A stretch of DNA of 64,000 bases from Castor canadensis (GCF_047511655.1 NC_133395.1:77308158-77372157), one strand, 5' to 3'; positions 11,090-23,130 are shown, counted from the stretch's first letter. Numbers and translations are program-made. Notes: generated by a model from the sequence alone, not told the origin.

Positions 11090-11302
11090 AGCCAGAAGCC
11101 AGTAACTCCCACCTTGTAATCCTAGCTACTTGGGAGGCTGAGATCAAGAGGATCAAGGTTCGAAGCCAGTCCAGGCCAATAGTTCACAAAACCCCATCCA
11201 AAATAACTACAGCAAACCAGATGTGTGGCTCAAATGGTAGAGCACCTGTGTTGCAATAGAGAAGCCCTGAGTTCAAACCCCAGTCCCAATGAAAAAAACA
11301 TG
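11090..11302 (+). repeat. Composite SINE
   Basis: 'accttgtaatcctagctact' and 'gagttcaaaccccagtccca' mark the two ends. Confidence 0.85.
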
Positions 11303-11568
11303 TTCAACAGTATTCTTGTTGACTACTTTTCCTATAGAAATAGTATTTTATATTTATCAACACACATAACATGAAGAAATCACACTTGCATTTCTAGTTT
11401 CCTCATCAAGTTTTCTTCCTTTCACTTAGCAAAAGGACAGTAGAATATAAGTCACTACAATTTCTCCCGAGAATCATTATATGGTAAACAGAGGCAAGGT
11501 TATCGATACTGTTTCACAACACATCTTTTGAAACAGACCAGCAGTCTCACACGCATTAACTCAGAATT

Positions 11569-11583
11569 TGGGGGGGGGGGTGG
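11569..11583. repeat. Poly-G run
   Basis: A run of about 10 G in the stretch 'tttggggggggggtgg'. It is unstable and likely length-variable. Confidence 0.7.
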
Positions 11584-11884
11584 TATGCAAAGGTAGCAAT
11601 GGGATGGCGTTGATTTTAGGGTAGCAGAAGGATACTGAAGGATTGTAGAACTAGGAGGGCAATCACATTGCATGTTAACAAAGTACTAAACAAGGTGTTC
11701 TGGATGCTACTTCCTGAGTACTTGGCTTGTAGCTACTTTTTAAACTGCTGTTTAAGTGTAAAGTCTTATGCTTTACCAGTAAGCTGAGCTGCAAGAAGAG
11801 TTGCCCTACTCCAGACAAAATCATTAAGAAATCTTCCCAATCCTGATTCCCCAGCTAAAAAGCAAACTAAAAAAATAAATGAAT

Positions 11885-12088
11885 AGGCCAGCCTCCTGTG
11901 GCTCACACCTGTAACCCTAGTTACTTGGAAGGCTGAGATAAGGAGGATCATGGTTCGAGGCCATCACTGGCAAATGTTGTTTCCCCATCTCCAGAGCAAA
12001 ATGGATTAGAGATATGACTTAAGCAGCAGAGTGCCTGCTTTCCAAGTGTAAAACCTTTAGTTTAAACTCCAGTCCCACCTAAATAAGT
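11885..12088 (+). repeat. Composite SINE
   Basis: 'ctcacacctgtaaccctagt' core and an ID end 'tgcctgctttccaagtgtaa'. Confidence 0.8.
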
Positions 12089-12224
12089 AAATAAGCTAAC
12101 AGATAGATATAGGGGCTCCTGACAAAACAATCAGTAAATTTTTATTTCCTCTTTTTTAATTTTACAAAATCAAAATACACTGCTTGGGCTGACAGTAAAA
12201 TGTGAGGAAACAATTTAAAGACCC

Positions 12225-13285
12225 AATTTATAATCAAAAGGGAAGCAACAAAGATTTGGGAAATTCTCATCCTGGCAGGTTGTAAAGACTACAAAAAGGC
12301 ATTTTTAGGAGAGAGTACCAAGTAACCTAGATGAAGATATCATAATGGACAGAAGGAATCCAGTTTCAATTCATCCAGACCATAGAAGAATGACCTGACG
12401 AGGGTATTTTGAGTGTCTTCCAGACTTTGAGAAAGGGATCTGTTATTCCTTCTTTCCTGTTTCACCCTGTGGAATGGAAATGCCTGTCCTTTCCCTGTCC
12501 CATCACTGCATTCTGGAAGAGTCTGTTTTGATTTCACATGTTCACACTGGGGAGAGTAATCTGCCTTAGGATGAATTACACCTTAGGTCTCACCCATACC
12601 TGATTTCGATGAGACTCTGGACTTCAGACTTTTAAGCAACCTGATGCTAGAATTTAACTGAGGTTAAAATGTTGGGGGGATAATGGGATGGAATTAATGT
12701 GTTCTGCATATCAGAAGGACATGAATTGGGGGAGAGAGGGTATTGGAACAAAAACACTGATCTGAATGTGCTCCCCAAAATTCATATGTTGAAACAATAA
12801 CACTATTAATAGGTTGGCTCTTTAGAAGATGATTAAAGCCATGAGGGCAGATCACTCAGGAATGAGTTTAAAAAGAAGTATAAAAGCCAAGTGCCTGTGG
12901 CTCACATCTGTAATCCTAGCTACTCAGGAGACAGAAATCAGAAGGATCATGGTTCAGAGCCAGCACGGGCAAACAGTTCAAGAGACCCTATCTCGAAAAA
13001 ACCTATCACAAAAAAGGCTGGTGGAGTGGCTCAAGGTATAGGCCCTGAGTTCAAACCCCAGTACTGTCAAAAAAAAAGTATGAGGGAGCCATTTTTGCCC
13101 CTTTCACCACTGTGAGGCTGCAGCAATCAGACACCATCTTGAAGCAGAAAGAGAAGACTTTGCTGACACCCACAATTTGATCTTACAATTCCCAGCCTCC
13201 AAAACTGAAATAAATTATCTGTTCTTTATAAGTTATCCAATCTCAGTTATTTTGTTATAGTTACCAAAATGGACTACAACATATG
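12225..13285 (+). mobile_element. MaLR retrotransposon: internal 3' part plus LTR
   Basis: 12225-12755 matches the 3' internal part of THE1/MST-like MaLR elements ('gtttgacttcaca'-like region near 12525, 'gtctcacccatacctgattt', 'gactctggacttcagacttt'). The LTR follows from about 12756 ('aatgtgctccccaaaattca') to 13285 and ends 'ccaaaatggactacaac'. A composite SINE (12886-13075) sits inside the LTR. No 5' LTR is visible, so the copy is 5'-truncated. It carries no coding capacity. Confidence 0.7.
12886..13076 (+). repeat. Composite SINE nested in a MaLR LTR
   Basis: 'ctcacatctgtaatcctagc' to 'gttcaaaccccagtactgtc' plus an A-run. It interrupts the LTR, with LTR sequence resuming at 13078. Confidence 0.85.
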
Positions 13286-13367
13286 GCTTAATAATCAATA
13301 GCAAAATCAGTATGTAGAAATGAATCTCAATCTGAATAACTACAGCTAAGCTGATCATCTTTGTTAT

Positions 13368-13455
13368 TTTTATTGTTAAACAAAGTATGATTCAGAGATT
13401 AGACAGCCTGCCCAAGTCACAAAGCCAGTAAGTGGTACAACTGGGATATAAAAGC
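13368..13455 (-). repeat. MIR/L2-type ancient fragment
   Basis: It contains the typical 'cccaagtcacaaagccagta' and 'agtggtacaactgggat' motifs of old MIR-like copies. Confidence 0.5.
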
Positions 13456-13652
13456 AATCATGTCGCTGTACTAAACTACTTTTCTATTTTTAAGAGTGGG
13501 GAATATTAATCAGATACAAATTATCAAACCTTCAGTTTTGAAATGATCTCAAGACATTCAAACTTTGAACCAAAGGATCTTACAAATACCTAAAGAAAAA
13601 AAAAACAGAACTTACACATCTGTCAGCAGTTACTTCACAACTATTAACAGAT

Positions 13653-13775
13653 AAATGTGGGCATGATGGTACATATCTATAATCCCAACATTTGAGAGGT
13701 AGAGGCAGGAAAACTGAGTTCCAGGACATCCTGGGCTACATAGTGAGTCCATATCTCAAAACAGAGATAAATGTA
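13653..13775 (+). repeat. B1 SINE
   Basis: Plain B1 without an ID tail: 'gggcatgatggtacatatct', 'catcctgggctacatagtga', 'ccatatctcaaaac'. Confidence 0.8.
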
Positions 13776-14117
13776 TACAATAATAACCTACCCAAAAAAA
13801 CAACCTCTCAGCTTAACTAAATAAATCTTGAGTCTTGTCCTCTCACTAATGAAATGTATTTAATTCAGCAAAAATGTCATACTACATTAATGTTACCTGA
13901 AGGGACTTCAGAGACCAAAAAAATTTGGAAAATACTGGGGTGAGGGGTAAAAAGTAAACCCATTCTTTATTGCACAAATTCCCAGAGTCTTCATGCAAAA
14001 TGTGAACTATGATAATCCTAACAATAGGAAAGATTACTTTCCCAACTTACTTGACCAAGGAACTGGTGAGGTTTAAATGTGTCTACCAAATTTCATGTGT
14101 TAAACATGTGATTTCCA

Positions 14118-14325
14118 AGCCAGGCACTGGTGGCTCAGGCCTATAATCCTAGTTACTTGGGAGGCTGAGATCAGATGGAAAATGGTTCGAGGGCAGCCCA
14201 GGCAAATAAGTTTGCAAGATCCCATCTCCAAAATAATCAGAGCAAAATGGACTGGAAGCATGGCTCATGTGATAAGAGGGTTAAAGCACTGAGTTCAAAC
14301 CCCAATCCCCAGCAAAAAGAAAAGC
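14118..14325 (+). repeat. Composite SINE
   Basis: 'ctggtggctcaggcctataa' start, ID end 'tgagttcaaaccccaatccc'. Confidence 0.85.
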
Positions 14326-14445
14326 AATCTCCAAAGTCATTTGTCAATGTTTGGAGGTGAAGCCTTTTGCAAGTAATTAGAATTTGAAGAGGTGAAGGAA
14401 TGGGGCCCCCATGCTGGCATTAGAGACTTTATAAAGAGTAGGACA

Positions 14446-14524
14446 GCTGGAGATGTATTTCAGTGGTAGAGTACTTGCCACACTTGCACCAGGCACTGGA
14501 ATGGATCACTGCAAAAAACAGGGA
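14446..14524 (+). repeat. ID SINE
   Basis: 'agctggagatgtatttcagt' and 'ggtagagtacttgccacact' form the tRNA-derived core. Confidence 0.65.
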
Positions 14525-14902
14525 GGAAAGAAGCTATCAAGTTTGCTCTATGTCATGGTTTGAAATGATGCTCTTGGGCTTCCTATGCATGAGCTTAATA
14601 ACCCTGTATTATTCATAAGTTACCTGGATTCAGGTATTTTATTATCACAACAAAAATATATTAAGACAACATTGTGAGGAACTAGAATTCCATATAAAAA
14701 ACTTTAGAGAAAGCGCTCAACTGAAAATGTCAAGTATTTTCCTCTGCCAACCAGTACTTCACAGACTAGATGCTGGTAATGCTCACCTTAAATCATGAAA
14801 TTTAAACTTCTTAGTCTGACATTAGCAAACCCTCAACAATCTGTTCTCAACTATCATACTAATATCTCTCTCAATCAATCAATCTCTCTCTCTCACTTTC
14901 TA

Positions 14903-14985
14903 TCTCTTGGCACTACTGGGAATTTTGCACTTACTAGGCATGCTTGCTCTACCACTAGAGCCAAGCCCTCAGTCCTCATACTAAG
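14903..14985 (-). repeat. ID-like SINE fragment
   Basis: Reverse ID core 'gcatgcttgctctaccacta'. Confidence 0.55.
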
Positions 14986-15120
14986 ATTTCTTCAAAAGGT
15001 GCTAGGTTTGAGTCTCAGCTCTGTCACTTACTAGCTATTAACTCTTGGACAAAATGCTTATAAAATGAAGATTATACCATCTAACCTGCAACTCTCAATG
15101 GAGAGTTATGAAAAACAACA
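14986..15120 (+). repeat. MIR
   Basis: 'tttgagtctcagctctgtca' 'cttactagctattaactctt' is the classic MIR core, followed by the 'aaaatgaagattataccatc' segment. Confidence 0.7.
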
Positions 15121-15429
15121 AAATACTATCTTGTAGAAAACTTGATTACTGCACAACCCTAAATATTTACTAAAAATAACTGCATTATAAACTTACAAAG
15201 GATAGATTTAATAGTATGTCAATTATATTTCAAGAAAACTTTTTTTTTTAATCTGGAGCAAAAAGGATTATTCAATAAGTGAATTTAAGACAACTGGGTA
15301 TCCATATAGAGAAAAAATTGAATACTTTATGCAAATACTTACAAAAGATAAAATAAGAGCATACAGCTCCAAAATTATTCAACTCTCTCATCCATTCAAA
15401 GTTATATGCTCAGTATGTTCATTTTTTTA

Positions 15430-15525
15430 ATTTATTTATTTATGGAGCTGGGGACTGAACCCAGGGTCTTGCACATGCTAAGACCCCTCTCACTGAGTCA
15501 TACTCCCAACCCCTCTCTGTATACT
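15430..15525 (-). repeat. ID SINE
   Basis: Reverse ID: 'ggggactgaacccagggtct' 'tgcacatgctaag'. Confidence 0.7.
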
Positions 15526-15664
15526 TAATGTCTCCTACATTTTAGAATCTGGAGTGTAATCAGTCACTACACACATACACCTGGCTCCATGTTCAAGACC
15601 CAGATATAAAGGAAAAGAATAAAAAAAAATTAAAAAAAGGAAAAGAATAAAAACCTGAAGTTAG

Positions 15665-15850
15665 ACAAGAGCACCTCCTTTTGCTACTCACTAGCTATCT
15701 GACCTTGAACAAATATATGTAAGTTTCCTTTCTTCATCTAAAAAGGAGGCAATACCATTTTGCAGGGTTTTGGTGCAGAATACCAGTGGAATAACCCATG
15801 CAAACTGCTTAGCACTCTGTCTCATAGGTAATCATAAATATTATTTTTTA
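15665..15850 (+). repeat. MIR
   Basis: 'ctcactagctatctgacctt' followed by 'tttcttcatctaaaaaggag' and 'aactgcttagcactctgtct'. Confidence 0.7.
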
Positions 15851-15908
15851 TTCCTTCTTCTCCAGAAAGTACTCCCTAATTAGTTTAAGCTGCTAAAAAC
15901 TATGTTAC

Positions 15909-15984
15909 AGGGCTGGAGGTGTGACTTCAAGTGGTAGAGTGCCTGCCTACCAAGCACAAAGCCCTAACTTCAAACCTCAGTACT

Positions 15985-16016
<32 letters not shown>
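15909..16016 (+). repeat. ID-like SINE half
   Basis: 'agggctggaggtgtgacttc', 'gtgcctgcctaccaagcaca', then an AAAAC-rich tail. Confidence 0.75.
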
Positions 16017-16018
<2 letters not shown>

Positions 16019-16184
16019 TCTACCTTATAATACACTATTTATAGTATTCATTTGGGAAAGGAAAAAAAAAAAAGGAAGGTTACTTCCTATAACTACACAT
16101 ACTTTATACTCTCCAGTATCCTCAAATCTATTAGCATGTTTGTGTAAATATTTACTTTTTGGAAATAGGCATTCTTTAAAAGCT

Positions 16185-16347
16185 GGTCTGGCACCAATGG
16201 CTAACACCTGCAATCCTAGCTACTCTGGAGGCAGAGATCAGGAAGATCATGAAGTCAGCCCAGGCAAATAGTTTGGGAGACCCTAGTTCTCCAGGTGTAG
16301 GCCCTCAGTTCAAAGCCCAGTACTGCAAAAAAAAAAAAAAAAAAAAC
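16185..16347 (+). repeat. Composite SINE, internally deleted
   Basis: 'ctaacacctgcaatcctagc' start; the ID portion is reduced to 'taggccctcagttcaaagcc' and a 20-base A-run. Confidence 0.8.
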
Positions 16348-16549
16348 TGATAAAAAGCTACAATAGATTCTCACATCCAACCTTTATAAAAAAAACATTT
16401 TATTGCCTCTATTCTTCCAGTGAGGAAATTTGAGACTCAGAAATGTTAGATGATAGCAAGCCCAAGAAAAAAGGACTCCTCTGTCCCCTCAGTTGACACT
16501 TTCACCTTCCTATTCTCTCCTACTGTGAAATAGATGTAGACTGAGTAAA

Positions 16550-16742
16550 CGCAGCTGTCTGTGAGGTCTGCTTCAGCCAGTTGCCAACTACTGACCTTCC
16601 ACGGTGTTACTTAATCTAAGTCCCAGTTTTCTATGTAAAACAGAAATGTTACTCTCCAGGGTTACTGTGAGATACTGGCATACCTGGATGATTTTGAGTG
16701 TGTAATACATAGTTACTTTTTATAGCCATTATTTGTATTCAT
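16550..16742 (+). repeat. MIR
   Basis: 'cttaatctaagtcccagttt' 'tctatgtaaaacag' and 'agggttactgtgagata' match the MIR 3' half. Confidence 0.6.
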
Positions 16743-17264
16743 TTATTAGTGTACTTGTAAGTCAGCTCTTTCTGATAAAATACTACTGTGCTCCTTGTAT
16801 GTATTAAGGGAAACTTTCCATGTAGGTTTTTCTTTTTTTATTCTTAATATAAACGATAAAAAGGCTGATCCATTTTATCCCTGTTACAAAAACCCAGGAG
16901 TGACCTTAAGAAAAGACTGAAACCCAAAGCAGGTGGCTGGGCAAAACACTGTTTTGTTTCAAGGGTCAGAGTTCCCTCAAAAATTTATAAACTGAAGAAA
17001 AAGTTTAAAAAAAAAAAAGTACAGAACAGCAACTAGTGATTACAAATACTGTGCTTTCAATCCTTTTGATAAAGTTCCTGTGGACGGTGATAAAGAGATC
17101 AAGTTCTTTTTTCAGTTCTCCATCTAACTCTGACAGCATCTTAAGCAACTTTGGTGATAAGCTGCAATGTGATGCCCTGGTAGTACAGAGTACCAATCAT
17201 GAATCAAATATATTACCCATTTTATATGTAGTATCTTATTTTTTGAACCACATAACTGTATCCC

Positions 17265-17425
17265 CACCACCATCAAATTTCTTTATTGAAGTCCTAACTC
17301 CTATACCTCAGAATGTGATCTTATTTGTATTTATGGTCATGTCAATGAGATTAGTTAAGATGACATCATTGGGTGGTCCCTCCTCCAATATCACTGGTGA
17401 TCTTATAGAAAGGGGAAATTTAAAT
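17265..17425 (+). mobile_element. Old LTR fragment (MaLR/ERVL-like)
   Basis: Contains 'gaagtcctaactcctatacc' 'tcagaatgtgatc' and 'ggtgatcttatagaaagggg', typical of mammalian MLT/MST-like LTRs. It supplies the second half of an accidental 132-codon open frame (17036-17434). Confidence 0.5.
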
Positions 17426-17489
17426 GGTTACTAGAGTCCTGCAAGGGTGTGGGGAAAGGGAGGAAGAGATAGAGAGAGAATGATTAATG

Positions 17490-17718
17490 ATCCTCCCAAT
17501 CTCAGCCTCCAAAGTAGCTAAAATTACAGGTGTGAGCCATCGACTCACAGTCAATTCTTTAAGATAGATATGATTACTGCCCATTGTAATCGAAGTGTCA
17601 GAGATGGGATCTGAAACCTGAACCTTTTTTTTTTTTTTGTGGCACTGGGGTTTGAACTAAGGGCCTCATGCTTGCTAGGCAGGCACTCTTACCACTTGAG
17701 CCACTCCACCAGCCAAAA
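17490..17718 (-). repeat. Two reverse SINE pieces
   Basis: A reverse B1 end ('gctaaaattacaggtgtgag' near 17518) and, after a gap, a reverse ID-like half 17625-17718 ('tggcactggggtttgaacta'). Confidence 0.65.
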
Positions 17719-18179
17719 CCTAAACAGTTTTATTTCAGACTTCAGAAACCACTACACTACATTCCTCTCAGGTGATTCTAAACTAACTCACATTTCTAAC
17801 TGCCTATTACTAAATATCTCTAAGTAGGTATGTGAAATGTACTCCTAAATCAAAAACTAAGTTACACTTCACTCCTTTCTCTTCCTCAGCCATCTCCCCA
17901 CCCAGTAACTGCTTTACCAAATCTCTCTCAAATAAGTCTTTCACTTCCACTGCCCTAAAGCACAACTGCTGCATTTCTCCCTTCAACTGTTTTAAGAATG
18001 CTCCAAATGTTTCCTTATTTCTGTCCTTAGGTCTAAATATTTAAAACAAAAAAAAAAACCTACATTATCTTTTTAAAATATAGATTATCTAGAAAGTCTT
18101 CACATCATGCACATTGTGGACCACATGGTAGCCTATTCTCTTGCAACATCAATGACTAGAGAACAAAACCATATACAGG

Positions 18180-18450
18180 ATGCTTTTTCTCAAAATCTGA
18201 GTCTTCTCATCTGCATAGAATGCCCTTCTTTCCTACCATGTATATTTCATACATCTTTTCAAAATATAATTCAAGTATGATGTCCAAAATATCCCTGAAC
18301 AGAGTTTATCACACATTTTATATCTATCAAGCCACCCAATAATTTATACATTTCAAGCTCCTTTACTAGATTGTATATTTACATATAGCCAAGGCTATAT
18401 TTGATGCATTTTGTATTCCCTAATACACATATCTTCAATAAAGATTTGAA
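18180..18450 (+). repeat. L2 fragment
   Basis: 'tctgcatagaatgcccttct' followed by 'ttcaagctcctttactagat' and an 'aataaagatttgaa' end is the usual L2 3' layout. Confidence 0.5.
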
Positions 18451-18499
18451 AATTAAATTAAATTCTCTAGACATGAGGAGAGTACTAGACAATGGTTGG

Positions 18500-18728
18500 G
18501 GTTTTGGTGTTGGTGAGACTGGGGTTTGAATATAGGACTTCGTGATTTGCAAAGCAGGCTCCCTACAGCTTGAGTGACTCCTCCAGGCCACTTTGCTCTG
18601 GTTATTTCGGAGATGGGATCTTGCAAACTCTTTGCCCAAGCTGGCCTCAAACCTCAATCCTCCCACTGTTCTCAACCTCCCAGGTAGCTAGGATTACAGG
18701 CATGTGCCACGGGCACCTGGTTGACAGT
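18500..18728 (-). repeat. Composite SINE
   Basis: Reverse ID 'gagactggggtttgaatata' to reverse B1 'aggattacaggcatgtgcca'. Confidence 0.85.
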
Positions 18729-18739
18729 AGACAACTTTT

Positions 18740-18958
18740 TATCTTGGTGGTACTGGTGTTTGAACTCAGGGTCTCATGCTTGCTAGGCAGGCACTCTACC
18801 ACTTGAGCCACTCCACCAGCACTATTTTGTGTTAGATATTTTCAAGATAGGGTCTTGTGCACTTTATGCCTGGGGCTGGCTTCAAACTGAGATCCTCCTG
18901 ATCTCTGCTTCATGAGTAGCTAGGATTACAGGCATGAGCCACTGGTACCTAGCTAAAC
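18740..18958 (-). repeat. Composite SINE
   Basis: 'ggtggtactggtgtttgaac' to 'aggattacaggcatgagcca'. It lies head-to-tail with the preceding copy. Confidence 0.85.
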
Positions 18959-18959
18959 A

Positions 18960-19347
18960 ATGTTTTAAAAACTGAAAAGTCTATCTGGCAAACTGACCTT
19001 CACAGAAGTGGTTACAAATTTTCAGCAAGATATCACAGCAATGCATATAGCAAGACTTTAAAAAAAAAAAAAAACACCTGAAGAGCTAAGCCTGTACTGT
19101 ACTCCACTAGAGTACACTGTTTTGACCTAAAAAAAAAAAAATGGCTTTAATATCCAATATTATTTGATCTCTTCAAGTCAGAAAAGAACTGCAGTGCAGC
19201 AATACTCTGATAACAAACAGCTAATTCTGAGGAACAAGCCAATACTATAGGTCTTTCAAGATGAACTTGCTACAGTCTTGATAATGTTGAACTCCTGGGT
19301 GAAGCTATTCAGTACTACCAATTTAAATACTTACTTAAAAAATATGT
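18960..19347. other. PAN3 intron 1, no recognised element
   Basis: Two A-runs (near 19060 and 19128) and otherwise unique-looking DNA. Confidence 0.4.
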
Positions 19348-19545
19348 CTTCCTAATCCTAGCTGGTAAGGAGACAGAGATCAGGAGGATCTCTATTTGAA
19401 TACAGCCCAGGTAAATAGTTCTCCAGACCCTATCTCAAAAAAAAAAACAATCACAGAAAAGGATTGGTAAAGTGACTCAAGCGGTAATAACACTTGCCTA
19501 GGAAGCCTGAGTTCCTGAGTTCAAGAACCAGTGCTGCCCAAAAAA
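19348..19545 (+). repeat. Composite SINE
   Basis: 5'-shortened B1 ('ttcctaatcctagctggtaa') and ID end 'cacttgcctaggaagcctga'. Confidence 0.8.
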
Positions 19546-20390
19546 AAGCCTCCAATAAACAGTTTTAGTTTGGGATCTATGCCAAGATGGTTGCCTTTCT
19601 TTGCCCAACACAATCAAAAATGTTCTGAAAAGTTTTCCACCACTCTTGTTTTCTCAGTAAAGAGACTCAGAATTTAATAATGGAGACAGAAAAATTTATT
19701 TCTAATACTAACAACTCGTCATGCAAATTATCAGCTTAAGATCATCCAAACCTATGGTTTATTACTAAATGAGAAGGCTAATAATGAATTGTGGGGAAAT
19801 TGCTAGCAAACTACATGCATTTCCAATTCTTTTGATCAATCTTGTAGATTAAACTGCCATCTAGAGGGTTGAATTTGGTTCTGACTTTGTGCACATGTGT
19901 GTGATCTTTACACCTATTTTCTGATTATGAATGACTTTATTAAAAGAAAAATAATACAGAAATGAAAGTCTTCTACAATGTCACCACAGAAATAACTAAT
20001 ACTAGCAACTCAATGTATATTTTTCTAGGTCTTTTCTTCACATGCATTGTTTAAACTAACATATACTTAACTGTTTTGTAACTCTCCCTCCTTCCCCCCC
20101 ACCCCTGCATTTAGCAATAGGCATCTTTTCTTATCAATACAGAAAGTTCTAGCTTATTCTAACTGCTGTATGGTATTCCACTGTACAGATGACATCCTCG
20201 TTAATGGTAATTTCACTGTTTTCATCTTACTACTACCTCAAGCCAATTGCAATGAAATATTTGTACATATATCCTGCGTTTCTGTAGGATGAATTTAAAA
20301 TTGAAATACTATGTGAAAGGATGTGGACAATTATAATAAATGTTGACCTCTAAAAAGATCACCCCAGCACAAACTTGTATGAAGAATGTA
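19546..20390. other. PAN3 intron 1, old L1-like and unique DNA
   Basis: 19930-20340 resembles a decayed L1 3' end or L1M fragment ('tggtattccactgtacagat' near 20170). The assignment is weak. Confidence 0.35.
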
Positions 20391-20391
20391 T

Positions 20392-20472
20392 TAGGCTGAG
20401 GATATAACTTAGTGATAGAGTACATGCTTAGCACGTGCAAGGCACTGGGTTCCATGTCCACTACAAAACAAA
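20392..20472 (+). repeat. ID SINE
   Basis: 'gatagagtacatgcttagca' core with 'cactgggttccatg'. Confidence 0.7.
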
Positions 20473-20639
20473 AAGAATATATATCAGAGTGTCCCCCCCC
20501 ATACCCACGCCAACACTAGGTATTAGAAATTTTTTCAGCAATCAGTCTACTCTTCATCAACTAGAAAGTTTTATGTACATTTTAATTTGCTTTCTTTACT
20601 TGTTAATAAAGTTAGATAACTTATATGCCTACGTAATTT

Positions 20640-20985
20640 TGATGTTGAATGTCCCCCGAAGGTCCATGTGTTAAAGGTCTGGTTCTAAGGGTGGCACTAT
20701 TGGGAGCTGGTGTTGTCCTTGACAAGGTAGGATCTAATGGGAGGTCTCAAAGTCTCCTCAAAGGAGACTGAGAACTCTGGACTCTTCCTCTTCTTTCTTC
20801 TTTGCTCCCTGGCTCATGACATTAAGTGGTTTTTCTCCAGCCATGGAGTGGTGCCTTACCATGCCACAGGCTTGTGGACAACTGATCCTAGACTGGAAAC
20901 TGTAAAATTATCAGCCAAAATAAATCTCTTCATAAGCTGACTATCTCAAGTATTTCATTATAACTTGAGAAAGCTGACTATATAA
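20640..20985 (+). mobile_element. MaLR LTR (MT/ORR1-like)
   Basis: Starts 'gatgttgaatgtcccccgaa' 'ggtccatgtgtt' and contains 'ggctcatgacattaagt' and 'agccaaaataaatctcttca' (AATAAA signal). It ends about 'gagaaagctgactat'. The layout is that of a rodent MaLR solo LTR. Confidence 0.7.
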
Positions 20986-21204
20986 TGTCTATTGGCCATT
21001 TTATTTCTTCTTAAATTTCCAAACACTTCGGAAGGGCTATCATCTTTTTAAATGGGGCTTTTATCTTTAGTTCTACACTGACCTAAGAGTGGCTAATTAG
21101 AATAATATAGCAAAGACTGGATGCAACTCTCAGATAAGGACTTAAATCTAATAGGATATACTTTATCAGAACAAGTAGGGCTTACATTCTGTTCTCACTA
21201 CTGT

Positions 21205-21345
21205 AGAAAGAACAGAGGCTTTGAAGTAAAATAGACTTGATAAATCCTCTCTCTACCACTATGTATGTGACTGTAAAGAATTAAGTCTTTAATTGGTAGC
21301 TTTAAATGCCAAATGAAAACAGTACCTACCTTGTGAAACAGTTAT
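21205..21345 (+). repeat. MIR
   Basis: 'ctctctctaccactatgtat' and 'acagtacctaccttgtgaaa' are the recognisable MIR core and 3' parts. Confidence 0.6.
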
Positions 21346-21359
21346 AAGTATTATATATT

Positions 21360-21440
21360 ATTACAATACCTACATATATATACACATATACATATATATA
21401 CACACATAAACATATATATACATATACATATATATATTAC
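21360..21440. repeat. (TA)/(CATA) microsatellite
   Basis: About 80 bases of alternating tacata/tatata units. Confidence 0.85.
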
Positions 21441-21514
21441 ACTTTATGATTATGCCTGGCACACAAATACCCAAATGTTATTTTATGTATCCCTGCTTTC
21501 TCAGAGAAGGGGGG

Positions 21515-21675
21515 AAAAAATTTTTTTTTTTTTGGCAGAACTGGAATTTGAACTAAGTTCCTCATATTTGCTAGGCAAGTAATCTACCACTTGAGCCGTC
21601 TGCCATGATCCTCCTGATCTCTGCCTCCCAAAAAGCTAGGATTACAGGTATGAGCCACCAGCACCTCACTTCAAA
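21515..21675 (-). repeat. Composite SINE, internally deleted
   Basis: T-run, reverse ID 'cagaactggaatttgaacta', reverse B1 'aggattacaggtatgagcca'. Confidence 0.8.
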
Positions 21676-21699
21676 TTTCTTATAGAAGCCATATTCCTT

Positions 21700-22780
21700 G
21701 GTGATCTCATTCAGGTCATGGCCTTAAATGCCATGTTAACACTGACCTGAAGTTTCAATCTTTAGTCCCAATCTCTCTCAAGAACTCCAGACTTTATCCA
21801 ATCTCCTTGAAATCTCTACTTGAATGTCTAAGACCAATCTCAAAAGCATACTCCTCACCTTCTCTTCCACGTCTGCTGTCTGCAGCCTTCCCCACCTTAG
21901 CTGATGCACTCTATCCTTCCACTTCCTTGAAACCAATTCTTTGATTCTTCTCTTGACACTCTAATCTAGCCAGAAATTATACTGGTTCTATCCAAAACAT
22001 ATCTGCAGGGCTGGGGATGTAGTTCAGTGGTTTAGTGTTTGCCTGGCACGGATGAGGCCCTGGGTTCGATTCTCAGAACCACAAAAAAAAAAAGAAAGAA
22101 ATAAATTAAAATATATCTGCAATCTGACCAATTTCTGAAATTTCCATTGCTATATCCTGCACAAGCCATCATCACCTCTGGCTATTGCAAACAACTTCCT
22201 AAATTCTCTTCAGTCTTCTCTTACAGAGAACACTTGTAAAACCTAAGTCAGATCATATCACTCACACTGACTCAAAAATAAAGGCAAAAGTCTTAACTCC
22301 TTCTTTCTCCCTAAACGTCAGCCTTAATAACCTTCTAATGTGCCAAGCATTCTCCATCTCTAAGACCTTTGCTCCAGCTCTGCCCTCTGCTTGAGATCAT
22401 CTCTGCCCTAATAACTGGTCTTGCTTTCCTTCTAGCTTATGCTCAAATAGCACCATCAACCAGCAAGGTTTACCTTAATCTCCATATTTAGTTCTGTGAC
22501 AACCCCTCTCTTAGAGTTACTGCCTTGTAACTCTATTCTTCTACCTTTTAAGGAGAATTGTCACTTCCAATACAGATAAAATTACTGGAGCTATGTATAT
22601 AAAAATTATCTGCCTTACCCATTAAGATGTAAAATTCCTAAAGAAAAGGATCTTTCATCTATTTTCACTAACATTCACTAACATATCCTAAGAAATTAAA
22701 GTAGTATCTAACAGAGTAAGCACTCAATAAATGTTTATTAACTACTTAAATAAATGAATGAATCTCCATTTATTAGCCCA
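21700..22780 (+). repeat. L2 (old LINE), about 1 kb
   Basis: A long, decayed L2 3' portion. It shows 'cctttgctccagctctgccc', 'gcttatgctcaaatagcacc', 'gatgtaaaattcctaaagaa', and the diagnostic end 'gagtaagcactcaataaatg' near 22720, then aatgaatgaatc. An ID element (22008-22110) interrupts it. Confidence 0.75.
22008..22112 (+). repeat. ID SINE nested in L2
   Basis: Nearly complete ID: 'gggctggggatgtagttcag' to 'cctgggttcgattctcagaa' and an A-run. It is one of the better-preserved ID copies here. Confidence 0.85.
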
Positions 22781-22887
22781 AATTACATTAAGCTGAATCC
22801 TTGCCATAAACTAAGTTTTTCAAAGATGTTATCAGTATACATTAACTCTTTCTATAAATATATATCTGAAGACATTATTAAAATTTT

Positions 22888-23130
22888 TCTATGGTCAAAT
22901 ATGGTGGCTCATGCCTGTAATCCCAGCTAACTCAAGAGGTGAAGCTAACAGGATAGCAGTTCAAGCTGGCAGGGCAAAAGTCAGCAAGACCCTATCTCAA
23001 GAATAATCAGAGTATGGTTGTTCACACCTGTAATCCCAGCTATATTTGGGAAGTGGAAGTAGGAGAGTGATATCCCCAGGCCAGCTTAGGCAAAAGCATC
23101 AGACACTATTTATAAAGAAACTAAAAGCAG
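22888..23130 (+). repeat. Tandem B1-like dimer
   Basis: Two B1-like units in tandem ('ctcatgcctgtaatcccagc' and 'ttcacacctgtaatcccagc', about 110 bases apart) without an ID end between them. Confidence 0.7.

Larger units (their letters stand above)
14065..14670 (+). mobile_element. MaLR-type LTR with two SINE insertions
   Basis: LTR segments lie at 14065-14117, 14325-14445 ('gaggtgaaggaatggggccc') and 14525-14670 ('aagttacctggattcaggta', 'caacaaaaatatattaagac'). They are split by a composite SINE and an ID element. Confidence 0.6.

Noticed and set aside
17036..17434. 132-codon plus-strand frame in PAN3 intron 1
   Set aside because: Its second half is an old LTR fragment and the first half has no homology or coding features that I recognise.
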